A DNA stretch of 31,846 nt from a virus, in the IMG/VR virus record IMGVR_UViG_3300037502_000200, positions 1-31,846 of that record. One strand, given 5' to 3'. Of the stretch, positions 21,164 to 30,197 are shown in pieces. Every line of letters starts with the position of its first letter. The stretch's first letter is position 1. Under the pieces are notes generated by a model. The model saw only the letters and a list, made by a program, of their open reading frames with translations, was not told the DNA's origin and did no database searches. Both the position numbers and the translations under genes were made by a program.

Positions 21164-22323
21164 ACTTTTACATTATCGAATTGCTGAGCGAACTTCCTCG
21201 AAGTCTCGGAGTATCTGCCTTCGGACTTCGATACCTCATAAGCGTTTTCTAGCTGAGTAATAATAGAAGCGATGTAGGGAGTTTTCCACCAAGCAATCTG
21301 CGCCTCATCCCAAGATAACTGGCCTTGAACCTTGAAGCCATCTTCGGCTACTAGATCTCTTGGCCCAGTCCAATCTGTTCCGATTACTCGAGTCCCACAG
21401 GCCTGAGCCTCAATTATTGGAATCTCAAATCCGCCTCCGAGGGATAGCTGTAAAGCTACATCGGCGGCGGAATAGAATCCCGCTAGGTCTTTAGGATCCA
21501 CTCCTAGTCGATAGTCGATTGGGTCAGGGAAGATAACTGCCGATAGGTCTAAACCGCAAGCCTCCGCAAGTCTAGGAAGATGGAAGCCTCCATAGATTCC
21601 TTTAGGTTCAGTATGGATATAGAGATAAGCATTAGGCACTTTCTTCCTAAAAGCGGCGAAAGCCATAAGAGCTTCACCAAATGCTTTGCGGTGAATCGAC
21701 TTATTAGCTTTATTAGCGGAGTTCATTACTACTAGAAAATCGTCATCCTTTAGCCCAAGAAATTCTCTAGCATCTTGCTTACCAATTTTTTCGGTCGGTT
21801 TGAAGGTGGAGATCGTATCTACTGAGTGAGGGATGTATATACCCTCGATTCCAACCTCGGTCATTTGCTCGAGACCGAAGGGAGACATCGCGATGGGAGT
21901 TACATTATCTTTCTCGAGCCATCTCTTTACCGCAGGGGGCATAGAGATATGGTCTAGTGGAACCCAACTTAGGATATTAGGAAACTCCTCGGTAGGCCAC
22001 ATCTCGGGCTTTAGAACCCAGACATCGCAAAGAGTAAGGATGTAATCTTTCCAATCTTGCTTACTCATCTGCAACTTGTGTGCAACTGCTAGGGCATCTT
22101 GAGACATCGGCTCATAACCGCGGGCATAATGAGGGATCTCTCCATAGGGAGTTTTATGTGTCGAGTTATTACCCTCGAGTCCATAATTCGAGACATGGGC
22201 TACATTTACCGAGTGCTTAGCTAAGTTATCTACTACCTGCCCTATTTGCATCCCATAGCCGGTTGGCTGATAGGGAGAATTTGAGAAGGTGGTAATAGTT
22301 AGATCTAGATTTTCTACTTTCAT
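21121..22323 (-). CDS. GT4-like (GT-B) glycosyltransferase
   Basis: A 400-residue glycosyltransferase. TGYGMQIGQVVDNL near residues 21-34 is the sugar-nucleotide loop of the first Rossmann domain. GGGFEIPIIEAQACGTRVIG near residues 294-313 is the GT4 signature with the E-x7-E pair. PHSVDT and FYSAADVALQLS in between are also typical. It is first in the cassette after the capsid terminator, so it may need read-through or a separate promoter. Candidate target: capsid or tail. Confidence 0.85.
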   Translation of the reverse strand: MKVENLDLTITTFSNSPYQPTGYGMQIGQVVDNLAKHSVNVAHVSNYGLEGNNSTHKTPYGEIPHYARGYEPMSQDALAVAHKLQMSKQDWKDYILTLCDVWVLKPEMWPTEEFPNILSWVPLDHISMPPAVKRWLEKDNVTPIAMSPFGLEQMTEVGIEGIYIPHSVDTISTFKPTEKIGKQDAREFLGLKDDDFLVVMNSANKANKSIHRKAFGEALMAFAAFRKKVPNAYLYIHTEPKGIYGGFHLPRLAEACGLDLSAVIFPDPIDYRLGVDPKDLAGFYSAADVALQLSLGGGFEIPIIEAQACGTRVIGTDWTGPRDLVAEDGFKVQGQLSWDEAQIAWWKTPYIASIITQLENAYEVSKSEGRYSETSRKFAQQFDNVKVWNHYWLPFLKTLV

Positions 22324-22351
22324 ATTTTCCTTTCTACCTAGAGAATAGCAA

Positions 22352-22378
22352 AAACCCTCGGATTTTGTCCGAGGGTTT
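22352..22378 (-). terminator. Rho-independent terminator after the capsid gene
   Basis: Arms AAACCCTCGGA and its exact complement TCCGAGGGTTT (11 base pairs) enclose a 5-base loop. On the minus strand a T-rich tract (extending the arm to TTTTT) follows. It lies between the capsid stop and the GT4 start. Confidence 0.88.
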
Positions 22379-22395
22379 CGCTTAGATTTCTAAGA

Positions 22396-23568
22396 CTAGG
22401 CTGCGCTACCCTTGAAAATCTTGAAGTGCTCCTGGTGGCTAAGGTCACCATCCACGCGAATCATGAACCTGAATACGCTGAGATCATTGGCGAATTTGTA
22501 ATCATCGCTTCTGTCTACTCTCAGGCCTCCGGCAAGGCGAACCTTGTATGAAGGCAGGTATCCAAAGCCCACGCTTGCGGCAGCTGAACCAACAGCGGCC
22601 ACCGCTGGATTCTCAAATACTGGGAATCCAAGTAGCGTGTCTGGGGTTGCGGCTGTTAGAGCTGGCTGGAACAGATACTGTCCATCGTTGTCCTTGAGCT
22701 TGCGTGCGTTGCGGATAGCAGATGGAGACATCATGAATCCAGTTCCCTGCAATCTGCGAACAGCGCCATCAACGGAATATACGAGGTCAATGAGCTGGTC
22801 TGCCGTAAATAGTCCGCCTGCGATCGTGCCGGATACACCAGTTCCAGCGGCAGTAAATAGACCATTTGGCTTTGCGTTTCCGTCACCAGTGGTAAGTGCA
22901 GCATTTACTGCATAACCAATTGCGTTACCGGCCTGGCGTGCGAGAACTTCTGCAATATCCACTCCCGCATCATCGATAAGCTCACGAGCCACCGGCACCA
23001 AGAAAGCGTATTTGTATGCCTGCAAGGTAATGGATGAGAAAGTAGGTTCGCTCTCGTCAATCTCCGCACCTGCGGCCTCAAGTCCAGCAGTGCTGTAAGC
23101 AGTGAGCACAGGAATCTTGAGATCTTCGCCAGACTGCGTGTCGAAGCGGTCGGATACATCGAGCATCGGTCCAACTTCACGAGCCAGATCATATACACGA
23201 GCCACAAAGCTCTGTGGAACTAGACCGGAAGATCCCGATGGGGTTAGGGTTCCACGAGTCTCAAAAGCGTGAGAGCGAATCTCACCCTTTGCGAGTGCGC
23301 GGACATAGTCATAATCTGACTTGGTAACTTCTGCTACCTCGAATCCGCTAGTAGCTGCGGCGGCCTTTGCCTCGCGCTCTTCTGCCTTGCGGATTGTCTC
23401 GATAGCGGCTGCTCGCTCGTCAAGATCCTTATTGATGCGGTCGAACTTGTCCTGCTCTTCTGCAGTTAGGTCGCGCTTCTCGGATGCGGCTGTGTCAAGA
23501 AGTGCCTTCGCTTCTTCCCACGCCTTTGATCGAGCCTCAGCCTGTGCCTTGATAAAGGACTGTGACAT
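22396..23568 (-). CDS. HK97-type major capsid protein
   Basis: A 390-residue capsid protein. Residues 1 to about 75 are a charged coiled coil (AEARSKAWEEAKALL and on), the delta-type scaffold segment removed by the prohead protease. The rest is the HK97 fold: TPSGSSGLVPQSFVARVY near residues 107-124, LTAYSTAGLEAAGAE, and a C-terminal FRFMIRVDGDLSHQEHFK. AGGAGAA precedes the ATG. Codon use is distinct (few CTA leucines, few CTAG), fitting high expression. Terminators lie on both sides, so it forms its own transcription unit. Confidence 0.95.
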   Translation of the reverse strand: MSQSFIKAQAEARSKAWEEAKALLDTAASEKRDLTAEEQDKFDRINKDLDERAAAIETIRKAEEREAKAAAATSGFEVAEVTKSDYDYVRALAKGEIRSHAFETRGTLTPSGSSGLVPQSFVARVYDLAREVGPMLDVSDRFDTQSGEDLKIPVLTAYSTAGLEAAGAEIDESEPTFSSITLQAYKYAFLVPVARELIDDAGVDIAEVLARQAGNAIGYAVNAALTTGDGNAKPNGLFTAAGTGVSGTIAGGLFTADQLIDLVYSVDGAVRRLQGTGFMMSPSAIRNARKLKDNDGQYLFQPALTAATPDTLLGFPVFENPAVAAVGSAAASVGFGYLPSYKVRLAGGLRVDRSDDYKFANDLSVFRFMIRVDGDLSHQEHFKIFKGSAA

Positions 23569-23679
23569 TTGGCTTTTCTCCTATGTTATTTAGAAAACTC
23601 AGCCGCGCTAACGCGATACTGAACAGGTGGCGCTAACGCTCAACCATAGTTTTATGTTACACCATTCTTACAAAAGGAA
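23569..23679 (-). promoter_or_regulatory. leader and candidate promoter of the capsid gene
   Basis: An intergenic stretch of 111 bases between a terminator and the capsid start. The 9-mer CGCTAACGC (plus strand) occurs at 23606-23614 and 23631-23639, 25 bases apart, with weak dyad character. Upstream lies TTGTAA and, 19 bases on, TATGGT, a weak -35/-10 pair on the minus strand. Position makes a promoter very likely; the exact boxes are uncertain. Confidence 0.5.
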
Positions 23680-23714
23680 ACCCCGCAGGTAGAAAGGATA
23701 AGACCCTGCGGGGT
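23680..23714 (-). terminator. Rho-independent terminator upstream of the capsid unit
   Basis: Arms ACCCCGCAGG and CCTGCGGGGT are perfect complements (10 base pairs) with a 15-base loop. On the minus strand they are followed by TTTCCTTTTG. It ends the terminase-to-protease unit, 23 bases past the small gene that follows the protease. Confidence 0.8.
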
Positions 23715-23737
23715 GGATGCTCGCTAAAACCTTGCGC

Positions 23738-23962
23738 TCAGGGGTTGCGCGTTTCAGTAGGTTTGATAATGCGAGTTTCCTTTATAGCGGCGCTCGCCGA
23801 TTGGCCGCTGTTATTATCGCTGTCCTCTTTGACTGCGACATCTTTGTTATCTAGTTTCCAGATAGCCTCTGCCCACTTATCGCTAAGAGAGTAGATAGCG
23901 CCAACGGAAGGATTACCCGCTAGATCGAGAATTACTTTTTTGATTTGTTCTTTGCTTGCCAT
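23738..23962 (-). CDS. small head-module protein
   Basis: A 74-residue protein between the prohead protease and the capsid gene. The N-terminal half is helical (KEQIKKVILDLAGNP), the C-terminal half is polar and likely disordered (DSDNNSGQSASAA). It starts on the protease stop (TAATG). Its position could suit a minor scaffold or capsid accessory, but no domain is recognised. Confidence 0.6.
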   Translation of the reverse strand: MASKEQIKKVILDLAGNPSVGAIYSLSDKWAEAIWKLDNKDVAVKEDSDNNSGQSASAAIKETRIIKPTETRNP

Positions 23963-25452
23963 TAGTTCCTCTTTAGTAGTAGGTCAAGTTGCTTACGCTT
24001 TAGGTCTAGTAGAGAAGGCTCTTCTACCTTTTCCTCTTCTACCTGCGGAGTAGGGGAAAGGGTATCTACAACTTTCTTGATAATCTCGGATTCTTCCTCG
24101 GTAAGGTTAGCGCCTTCCTCGAGCTTTAGAACTACATCGGCAAGAGTATCGGCATCTACTCCGGTGCGGATAGCGAGTTTATCTAGCGCTCTTACACTTG
24201 CTTCGGTTTCCTGATATGCGGGGAAGCTCACGATTGAGACCTCAAATAGTCTTACAGACTTTAGGGTTCGCTGAGTCATCTCAGTATTCCAAGCATCGCG
24301 CTTTACTGAAAATCCAAAGCTCATTTTAGATAAGTCACCGCGGCGGAGCAGTTCTGCCATATCGCGGCCATCGGTCGTATTAGGGAGATCGGCCTCGACT
24401 CTTAGGCCTTTCTCATCTTCCATTAGTCGGAGAGTTTTAGCTCGAGATGAAGCTAGAACCCTTCCGGTATCGTGATTTACTAATAGCTTTACATCATTCC
24501 GGCTCTTTAGCGAACTTCTAAAAGCTCCTGGCTCGATAGTCTCGACAAATCCGCCTAGATCTTCGGAAGGCGAATTGAACCTTGCGGCATAGCCAACAAA
24601 GGTCATTCCTTCACCTTGTTGCCGAATCTCAAAATCGGCGTCAAAGTTTCTCTGCTCTTGTTTCATTAGCGCTCTTTCCTGCTCTGCTTCTAGTCTAGTA
24701 ACAACACCTTCGGCATATGCTTGCGCACGCCGAGCAGATCTTTTAGAAATACCTCCACCCCATAGAGCCATAGCTACAACTCCTGGCGATGGGAAGTTAT
24801 CGGAGTTAGGGTTAGCATCGGGAGAATCTAGATCTACTATGTGCCTAGCAATCCAAGCGGCTATTCTCTTCCACTTATCGGCGGATACTGTTCCTTCCGC
24901 CATTAGTCGAGCTTCTCTAATAGTTCGATCTACTAGACCATCTCCGCCTAATCCTTCGGAATACCACTCGAGGCCTCTTCTCGCGCTAGCGCGCATATAG
25001 CTAGGGGCTTCTAGATTTACTTGTCTATTTTCCCTGTCCTCTAGAGAATCTATTTTTGTAAGAGTAGAAAATTTATGTCCTACTAAAGTATCCGTTTCTT
25101 CCCATCCCTCTGAGCCTTCTCGCCAAATTCTAATAAGAGCTGCTGGATCGTCGGGAGTTCCAGTAATAACTACGGATGAGTTAGGAACATCTATCTCTCC
25201 ATCTCTAACTATGCGCTCGATTTGTCCCCTAGCCCTGCCGCCCGAGGAGTTCCAAGATACAAAATCGCCAAGTTCAAGACTATCCGGAGTAGCTCTTTCT
25301 CCGCCTGGCTCCATACCTTCGGAGATAGAAACAGCAACCATTTGATCGATAGCAGATTGCTTAGTGTTATGGCAACCGATAACTTCTCCATCGGCCTTCT
25401 CGACAGCCCAACCATCGCAATCGGGATTGGTATCAGAAATAAAATATGGCAC
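23962..25452 (-). CDS. multidomain prohead protease
   Basis: A 496-residue protein, far longer than a typical prohead protease. Domain 1 (residues about 1-48) has MPYFISDTNPDCDGWAV and KQSAIDQMVAVS. Domain 2 (about 55-137) is Tudor-like (LGDFVSWNSSGGRARG). Domain 3 (about 150-255) starts YMRASARRGLEW and includes MALWGGG. Domain 4 (about 268-420) is the HK97-type serine protease, with H327 (VNHDTG), S378 (KMSFGF) and E404. A Glu/Lys-rich tail follows. It matures the capsid by removing the delta segment. The first three domains also occur with phage head proteases, from memory; their role is unknown. Confidence 0.88.
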   Translation of the reverse strand: MPYFISDTNPDCDGWAVEKADGEVIGCHNTKQSAIDQMVAVSISEGMEPGGERATPDSLELGDFVSWNSSGGRARGQIERIVRDGEIDVPNSSVVITGTPDDPAALIRIWREGSEGWEETDTLVGHKFSTLTKIDSLEDRENRQVNLEAPSYMRASARRGLEWYSEGLGGDGLVDRTIREARLMAEGTVSADKWKRIAAWIARHIVDLDSPDANPNSDNFPSPGVVAMALWGGGISKRSARRAQAYAEGVVTRLEAEQERALMKQEQRNFDADFEIRQQGEGMTFVGYAARFNSPSEDLGGFVETIEPGAFRSSLKSRNDVKLLVNHDTGRVLASSRAKTLRLMEDEKGLRVEADLPNTTDGRDMAELLRRGDLSKMSFGFSVKRDAWNTEMTQRTLKSVRLFEVSIVSFPAYQETEASVRALDKLAIRTGVDADTLADVVLKLEEGANLTEEESEIIKKVVDTLSPTPQVEEEKVEEPSLLDLKRKQLDLLLKRN

Positions 25453-26855
25453 TAGCCAAGCCTCGCTTCCACAATTATTGTTCCACCTAAAGCAACTGCC
25501 GAGCCATTTATAGTTATGCCTCCGGCATTTAGATCTAGAGAAATACTTTGGGTTTCCGCTGTATAAATAAGCGGAGAGCTAGCGGTAATAACTCCCGATG
25601 GGCCTTGCGGGCCAGTAGCTCCGGTAGCACCTTGCGGCCCAGTCGCGCCTTGTATACCTTGCGGGCCTTGAGGACCAGTTGCGCCAGTAGCGCCGGTTGC
25701 CCCAGTCGGGCCAGTATCGCCGGTATCTCCCTTATCGCCTTTATCTCCCTTATCGCCCTGTATGCCCTGTATTCCTTGCGCTCCCTGTGCGCCTTGTGGG
25801 CCTGTTGCTCCGGTTGGCCCAGTATCCCCTGTATCACCTTTCGGGCCTTGGATACCCTGCGGGCCTGTTGCACCAGTTGCTCCAGTTGCTCCGGTGTCTC
25901 CCTTATCTCCCTTTACGCCTTGCGCGCCTTGAGGCCCAGTCGCTCCGGTTGCACCCGTCGCTCCGGTATCGCCTTTATCGCCTTTAGGTAAGACAAAGTT
26001 TAGAGTTTGACTAGGCGCTGTTCCAGAAACTGTTACCGCGGCAACTGTTCCACTAGTAACTGTTCCGACAGATAAGACTGTGGGTTGCCCTAAGACTGTT
26101 TCATTTACCCAAAGATTAGTTGCCGTGTCATAAACAAGCGATTGCCCATTAGTCGGACTTGTGATTTTTACATTATGTAATTCTTCTAGTTCATAGCCAT
26201 TCTGAATATTTACATAAATTACGCCGTTATTTTGATTAGATCTTACGCAATAGCCGATAAAAACAGCGTTGTCGGGTGCGGTTGGCTTTGTCGAAGTTAG
26301 GCCACCTGGGACTGTAGGAGAAAGCCATACCGCTGCGCCTTCGGTTAGGGCCAGCGTGTTTATGTTGCGAACAAGTCCAAAGGTTGCAGCAAAGCCTTTG
26401 TTTCCACCGCTGATTGTCTCTGCCATAACTGCGATAGTTTTAGAGCTTGCGGCTTCTGTGTTTCCCTGTGCGTATGCAACAAGTTTGTTGTTCCCGTCTG
26501 ATCCTGTAACATAAACAGCCTTACCCTTAGTGCGCTCGCTACCATCCGAAGACTTTGCCAAGATGAAAAGCTCTTGCCCGACATTCTGATTTACAGTCGG
26601 GGTCATGCCTAGCTCTAGGGTTTTATCGGCATCATTCCAGCCAATGCGACCTACTTGGATCGAGGGAACAGAATTTACATTGAATTGGATATAGGCAGGT
26701 TCGGCGATTGCGGTAGCGCCAATGATGTTATCTATTAGCGTTGCTTGATTTTGATTTACAGTCGCGCTAAAAGTTCCACTAGTCGTAATAGTTGCGGTGT
26801 TTGGCGCCGTAACTTCGACAATGCTAGTACCGCTAGTAACTCTTATTACACTCAC
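25452..26855 (-). CDS. collagen-like head fibre or decoration protein
   Basis: A 467-residue protein in three parts. Residues 1 to about 290 form a beta-rich N-terminal domain; about 291-421 is a collagen-like Gly-x-y repeat ([13 protein letters not shown] and similar); about 422-467 is a short beta-rich end ([19 protein letters not shown]) that may trimerise. Collagen-like stalks form trimers outside the virion. It lies between the portal and protease genes, so a head fibre or decoration is likelier than a tail fibre, although that is inference. Translation couples to the 115-residue gene upstream (ATGA). Confidence 0.8.
   Translation of the reverse strand: MSVIRVTSGTSIVEVTAPNTATITTSGTFSATVNQNQATLIDNIIGATAIAEPAYIQFNVNSVPSIQVGRIGWNDADKTLELGMTPTVNQNVGQELFILAKSSDGSERTKGKAVYVTGSDGNNKLVAYAQGNTEAASSKTIAVMAETISGGNKGFAATFGLVRNINTLALTEGAAVWLSPTVPGGLTSTKPTAPDNAVFIGYCVRSNQNNGVIYVNIQNGYELEELHNVKITSPTNGQSLVYDTATNLWVNETVLGQPTVLSVGTVTSGTVAAVTVSGTAPSQTLNFVLPKGDKGDTGATGATGATGPQGAQGVKGDKGDTGATGATGATGPQGIQGPKGDTGDTGPTGATGPQGAQGAQGIQGIQGDKGDKGDKGDTGDTGPTGATGATGATGPQGPQGIQGATGPQGATGATGPQGPSGVITASSPLIYTAETQSISLDLNAGGITINGSAVALGGTIIVEARLG
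25593..25985 (-). repeat. collagen-like Gly-x-y coding repeat
   Basis: About 131 codons of glycine triplets with frequent GATGPQG, GPQGIQG and GDKGDTG blocks. The repeats are similar at DNA level, so they could expand or shrink by recombination. Many Asp-Lys pairs should stabilise a triple helix without hydroxyproline. Confidence 0.9.
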
Positions 26856-27199
26856 CGAGTGACCTCGGGATCTACATTGAAGTTACCCTCGAGTAATCGA
26901 GTTACATAGCCTCCCGAGGTTACTAGCTCTAAATCATAAACATACTGACCGGATGGAACTCCCGCGGTTGTAGTTGCGCTCGCTTCGATAAGAATCGAGC
27001 CGGCTGTTCCTCCGAGAGTAATTCCTGTTCCGCTAGTAAGGCTAATTACCGCGGTATGCGCATCGTAGCTTTCTCTTACCTGCATCCTTGCGGAGTAGCC
27101 GGTTAGATTTACCGCAGTTCCATTTAGTAGCCAAGTAAGGTTGTAATCAAAAGATGCGCCTTGCCAGCAATTTAGATTTAGAGTCGCGGGTGATTGCAT
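26852..27199 (-). CDS. beta-rich structural protein paired with the collagen-like gene
   Basis: A 115-residue protein. The order [38 protein letters not shown] and a C-terminal EVTR matches a family of small phage structural proteins usually found beside fibre genes. It probably forms the base or collar of the collagen-like fibre. Start and stop codons couple it to the portal (overlap of one base) and the fibre gene. Confidence 0.62.
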   Translation of the reverse strand: MQSPATLNLNCWQGASFDYNLTWLLNGTAVNLTGYSARMQVRESYDAHTAVISLTSGTGITLGGTAGSILIEASATTTAGVPSGQYVYDLELVTSGGYVTRLLEGNFNVDPEVTR

Positions 27200-28554
27200 T
27201 ATCCCTCCGGATAGATTGACTGCGGATCTTCGGGATTTAGTTGCGCTAATCCCTGTAGCTGAACACTCGGAATACCGGTATGCGCTATCGGAGGTAATCC
27301 CATAGCCGCTAAAGTTTCAGCGGGATCGAAGCCGGCAACAATAAGTCTCTGCGCCATTAGGACTCTTTTATCGGTAGCAGATAGATCGGCGGCATCGATA
27401 TTCACATTGGCTAGGGGAACTCTTAGAACATCGCCTCCCTCGATCTTAGAAAGACCTTCGGCTACTCGAGCATCATTAGAAGTCAAAACCCCGGCCTGGA
27501 TACCTTGCGAGTAAGCGGCGAATCGAGACTGAGCATCTCCTCTTAGAAGGCTGTTCATATTGAACTCGATAAAAGCGCCTTGCCCATTTGGATAAACCTG
27601 TAGCAAAGTGGAAAGAGTATTCTCGATAATCGCCACATAGGGCCTGAGCGTATGTGTAACAAACTCTATTTGTGTGGCCTCAACCGATGAATAAGTATTA
27701 GTTCCAGGCAGGTTCATCATATGGCTAGGGATGTTCCAGATTCGGCATAAATCTTCTATGAACATTCTTCGAGAATCTAGTAGCTGAGTCTTTTCTGGAT
27801 CTACTCCGATATCTTTGATATCTAATCCGGAGTGCAGAACTAAAGTCTTATGCGCTTTTCTCCAACCGCCATGCCTAGCATCTACCGACTTAGCAAGGGT
27901 CTTAGCCTGATCCTCGGTAAGAGACTGCGGAGTTACTAAAGCATAGTTACCGGAAGTTCCCTGCCCAAAGAATCTTTGAGCGTAAGCATCGAGAGCTAGC
28001 CCTAGACCTAAAGCATCTTTCATTTCTTCGACTCGAGATACGCCGCGGATTTGCCCTGGCCTCATTACCGATTCAACAATGTGGAGAATCTGATCTGAGG
28101 TATAAACCTTGTTATCTTCCTCATAGCGGAAAACTACTCGGCCATTTCTACCGCGCTTTACTTCTATCTTTGTAGGGTTTAGGACTACTAGATTTATCGG
28201 TAATCCCTCTTCATCGCGGAAGATTCGGATAAAAGCGTTTCCATCCAGCATAAGACTCGAGATAATCGAGCTAATAAAGGGAGTTCTATCCACAAAAGAG
28301 ATATCTGGTCTATTTACCCAGTCTGGCTTAGGCCTCATTAGTAGCTTCTGACCATCTCGCCTAATCCAAGCATCCATTGGCAAGGTTGAGATTGTTCCAG
28401 CGATTAGAGAGATCGCGGCTGATACTCCGGAGAGCTTATAAACATTTTCTTCATTTATAAAAGTGCCGGAGTTATTCTGTAGCTCGAAGTCAAGTCCTGC
28501 TCCCCAAAGGGTATTAGGGGTAACTGCTCTCTTCTCGAAAAGATTATTTAGCAT
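27199..28554 (-). CDS. HK97-type portal protein
   Basis: A 451-residue portal, the dodecameric ring through which DNA enters the head. YKLSGVSAAISLIAGTIS near residues 40-57 and WIRRDG are typical of the family's first part. Later WNIPSHMMNLPGTNTYSSVE near residues 270-290 is the hallmark of HK97-type portals. FIEFNMNSLLRGD follows. It comes after the terminase with a 50-residue membrane gene squeezed between, and it overlaps that gene by 11 bases. Confidence 0.93.
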   Translation of the reverse strand: MLNNLFEKRAVTPNTLWGAGLDFELQNNSGTFINEENVYKLSGVSAAISLIAGTISTLPMDAWIRRDGQKLLMRPKPDWVNRPDISFVDRTPFISSIISSLMLDGNAFIRIFRDEEGLPINLVVLNPTKIEVKRGRNGRVVFRYEEDNKVYTSDQILHIVESVMRPGQIRGVSRVEEMKDALGLGLALDAYAQRFFGQGTSGNYALVTPQSLTEDQAKTLAKSVDARHGGWRKAHKTLVLHSGLDIKDIGVDPEKTQLLDSRRMFIEDLCRIWNIPSHMMNLPGTNTYSSVEATQIEFVTHTLRPYVAIIENTLSTLLQVYPNGQGAFIEFNMNSLLRGDAQSRFAAYSQGIQAGVLTSNDARVAEGLSKIEGGDVLRVPLANVNIDAADLSATDKRVLMAQRLIVAGFDPAETLAAMGLPPIAHTGIPSVQLQGLAQLNPEDPQSIYPEG

Positions 28555-28696
28555 TTCGCCTCTCTAGCGCTAAACCGAATAGGACAGCGAATACCCCTAG
28601 AGTCATAATCCCGATAGGTAGATAAATTAGGCCTACACCTAAACTAATTAGCGCCGCTCCCGCAATTTGAAGCCCTATTACTAATTTAGAAAACAT
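28544..28696 (-). CDS. small membrane protein between terminase and portal
   Basis: A 50-codon frame. It begins MFSKLVIGLQIAGAAL, stays hydrophobic to about residue 44 with a break at residues 22-28 (two short membrane helices), and ends LERRNAK. It overlaps the terminase end by 11 bases and the portal start by 11 bases, filling the gap exactly. Membrane genes at this place are seen in some actinophages; the function is not known. Confidence 0.6.
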   Translation of the reverse strand: MFSKLVIGLQIAGAALISLGVGLIYLPIGIMTLGVFAVLFGLALERRNAK

Positions 28697-30197
28697 AGAC
28701 ACCTGGGGTAAGTTGTTCGGGTTCTATTCTACTTGTAGTCGCTCTATCGAAGGCAATTACGGCAGATACAGCCGCATCTATCCTCCTCGAGGATGCTCTA
28801 TTCTCTTTCACTATTCTTACTCCTAGATTGTCGGTTTTTACTACAGCATTAGAAAGATGCCTGGCTAGTAAGGGATCTCCATCTTGTATTACCCTGCCCT
28901 CGACTACAGCATCAAAGAATTTCGCACACGCCGGCACCATGCGCCTCGCATTAGTGGAAGGATACTCCACTATTGGGTAGCCCTCCTCGGCTAGAACCTG
29001 CATTGAGCGTTGCCAGCGGTAGGGGTCGCAGACTATCTCTTTTACATTAGGATTCGCTGCGACAAACTCCCTAATCTTGTTTTCGACATCGAGGATATCT
29101 ACACGCCAAGTATCATCGTGGATATTCGGGTCTTTCTCCCAGGCTTTTATCATAAAGATTTGCGGAGTCTCTTCGATAGTTACTCCGACTAGAACAGTCG
29201 AGTCACCCGAGAAAGAGCCATCAAATCCGATTATGTAGTCTTTATCTTTTAGATCTACCTCTCCGGCGCAAGCCTCCCAAGAGCCTGTAGGTAGCCAACT
29301 AATAGCACTAGATACCCATTGACCACATCGCTTAGTTCTAAATTCTGGCTCGGGAGTTCTTCTAACTGCCGACTCAAAATCTTCGGCGGAACAGATATCG
29401 CCGTAGCCTGGGTTAGAAATCTCCCAAGTTTCCGGTAGTCGGTGGTCTGCTTCTATAGGTGCTTCCCAAGAGGCCATAAAGAAAGTTGGATCTTCAATCT
29501 CTCCTCTAGCGATTCTCTGCCCATACTGGTAGAGAGTAAATGCGATTGAGTCCTTGCCGGTGCTATCGGTGCGCACTCCTGGGGTAGTTATTGCTATAAG
29601 CGTTGCTAATCGACCTCTTGCTCCCATAGCTAGAGACATAACATCGAATAGCTCTCGATTAGGTTGCGCGTGAAGCTCGTCAAAAATTACCGCCGAAGGG
29701 TTTAGACCTTCCTTCGAATATGCCTCCGCCGATAAGACTCGATAGACAGATCCAGTAGAGGGAACTTCAATAGCATCTCTATAAAGTCTGGTCATAGAGC
29801 TAAGCTCTGGCGATGCTTCGACCATACGCTTTGCATCCGAGAAAACAATTCGAGCCTGTTCCTTTTCTGCGGCCACCGAATAAACCTCATTACCGCCGCT
29901 TCCTCCTCCGAGGATAAGAGAGTAGAGTCCAAAAATAGAGCCAAGAGCGGACTTGCCATTTTTGCGCGGCATGAGAACTAGTGAGATAGCGTGTCTATAT
30001 CCATTTTCATCCCCTGCGAAGATGTTTCTAATTAGCTCTTTCTGCCAGTCTCGCAGTATTAGCGGCTCTCCGGCTCGACCGGCTATCGAATCTTTAGTAA
30101 TAATCCCGAAGGCTTCGGCAAAGTCAATTACTAGCTCACCCTCGCCAGACTCAATTAGATTCGGCGGAACTGGGGTTAGCCATTGTGGAGGCCACAC
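28686..30197 (-). CDS. terminase large subunit
   Basis: A 503-residue packaging motor. The Walker A-type motif is PRKNGKS at residues 77-83 and the Walker B is IFDELHA at 171-177. TTPG near 204-207 is the coupling motif. The nuclease half has FDGSFSGD near 325-332, a second Asp at 390 (VCDPYRW) and a third at about 473 (RRIDAAVSAV). Start GTG at 30197 follows AAAGG. It overlaps the small subunit by 47 bases. All catalytic residues seem intact. Confidence 0.95.
   Translation of the reverse strand: MWPPQWLTPVPPNLIESGEGELVIDFAEAFGIITKDSIAGRAGEPLILRDWQKELIRNIFAGDENGYRHAISLVLMPRKNGKSALGSIFGLYSLILGGGSGGNEVYSVAAEKEQARIVFSDAKRMVEASPELSSMTRLYRDAIEVPSTGSVYRVLSAEAYSKEGLNPSAVIFDELHAQPNRELFDVMSLAMGARGRLATLIAITTPGVRTDSTGKDSIAFTLYQYGQRIARGEIEDPTFFMASWEAPIEADHRLPETWEISNPGYGDICSAEDFESAVRRTPEPEFRTKRCGQWVSSAISWLPTGSWEACAGEVDLKDKDYIIGFDGSFSGDSTVLVGVTIEETPQIFMIKAWEKDPNIHDDTWRVDILDVENKIREFVAANPNVKEIVCDPYRWQRSMQVLAEEGYPIVEYPSTNARRMVPACAKFFDAVVEGRVIQDGDPLLARHLSNAVVKTDNLGVRIVKENRASSRRIDAAVSAVIAFDRATTSRIEPEQLTPGVYVF

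Noticed and set aside
22905-23207. Second minus-strand frame within the capsid gene
   Set aside because: The capsid frame is certain and this one gives an unlikely Ser/Arg/Leu-rich product with no start signal.
25548-25991. Plus- and other-frame open frames across the collagen-like repeat
   Set aside because: The periodic GGx-type codons keep all frames open; products are Arg/Leu/Ser-rich repeats without protein character.
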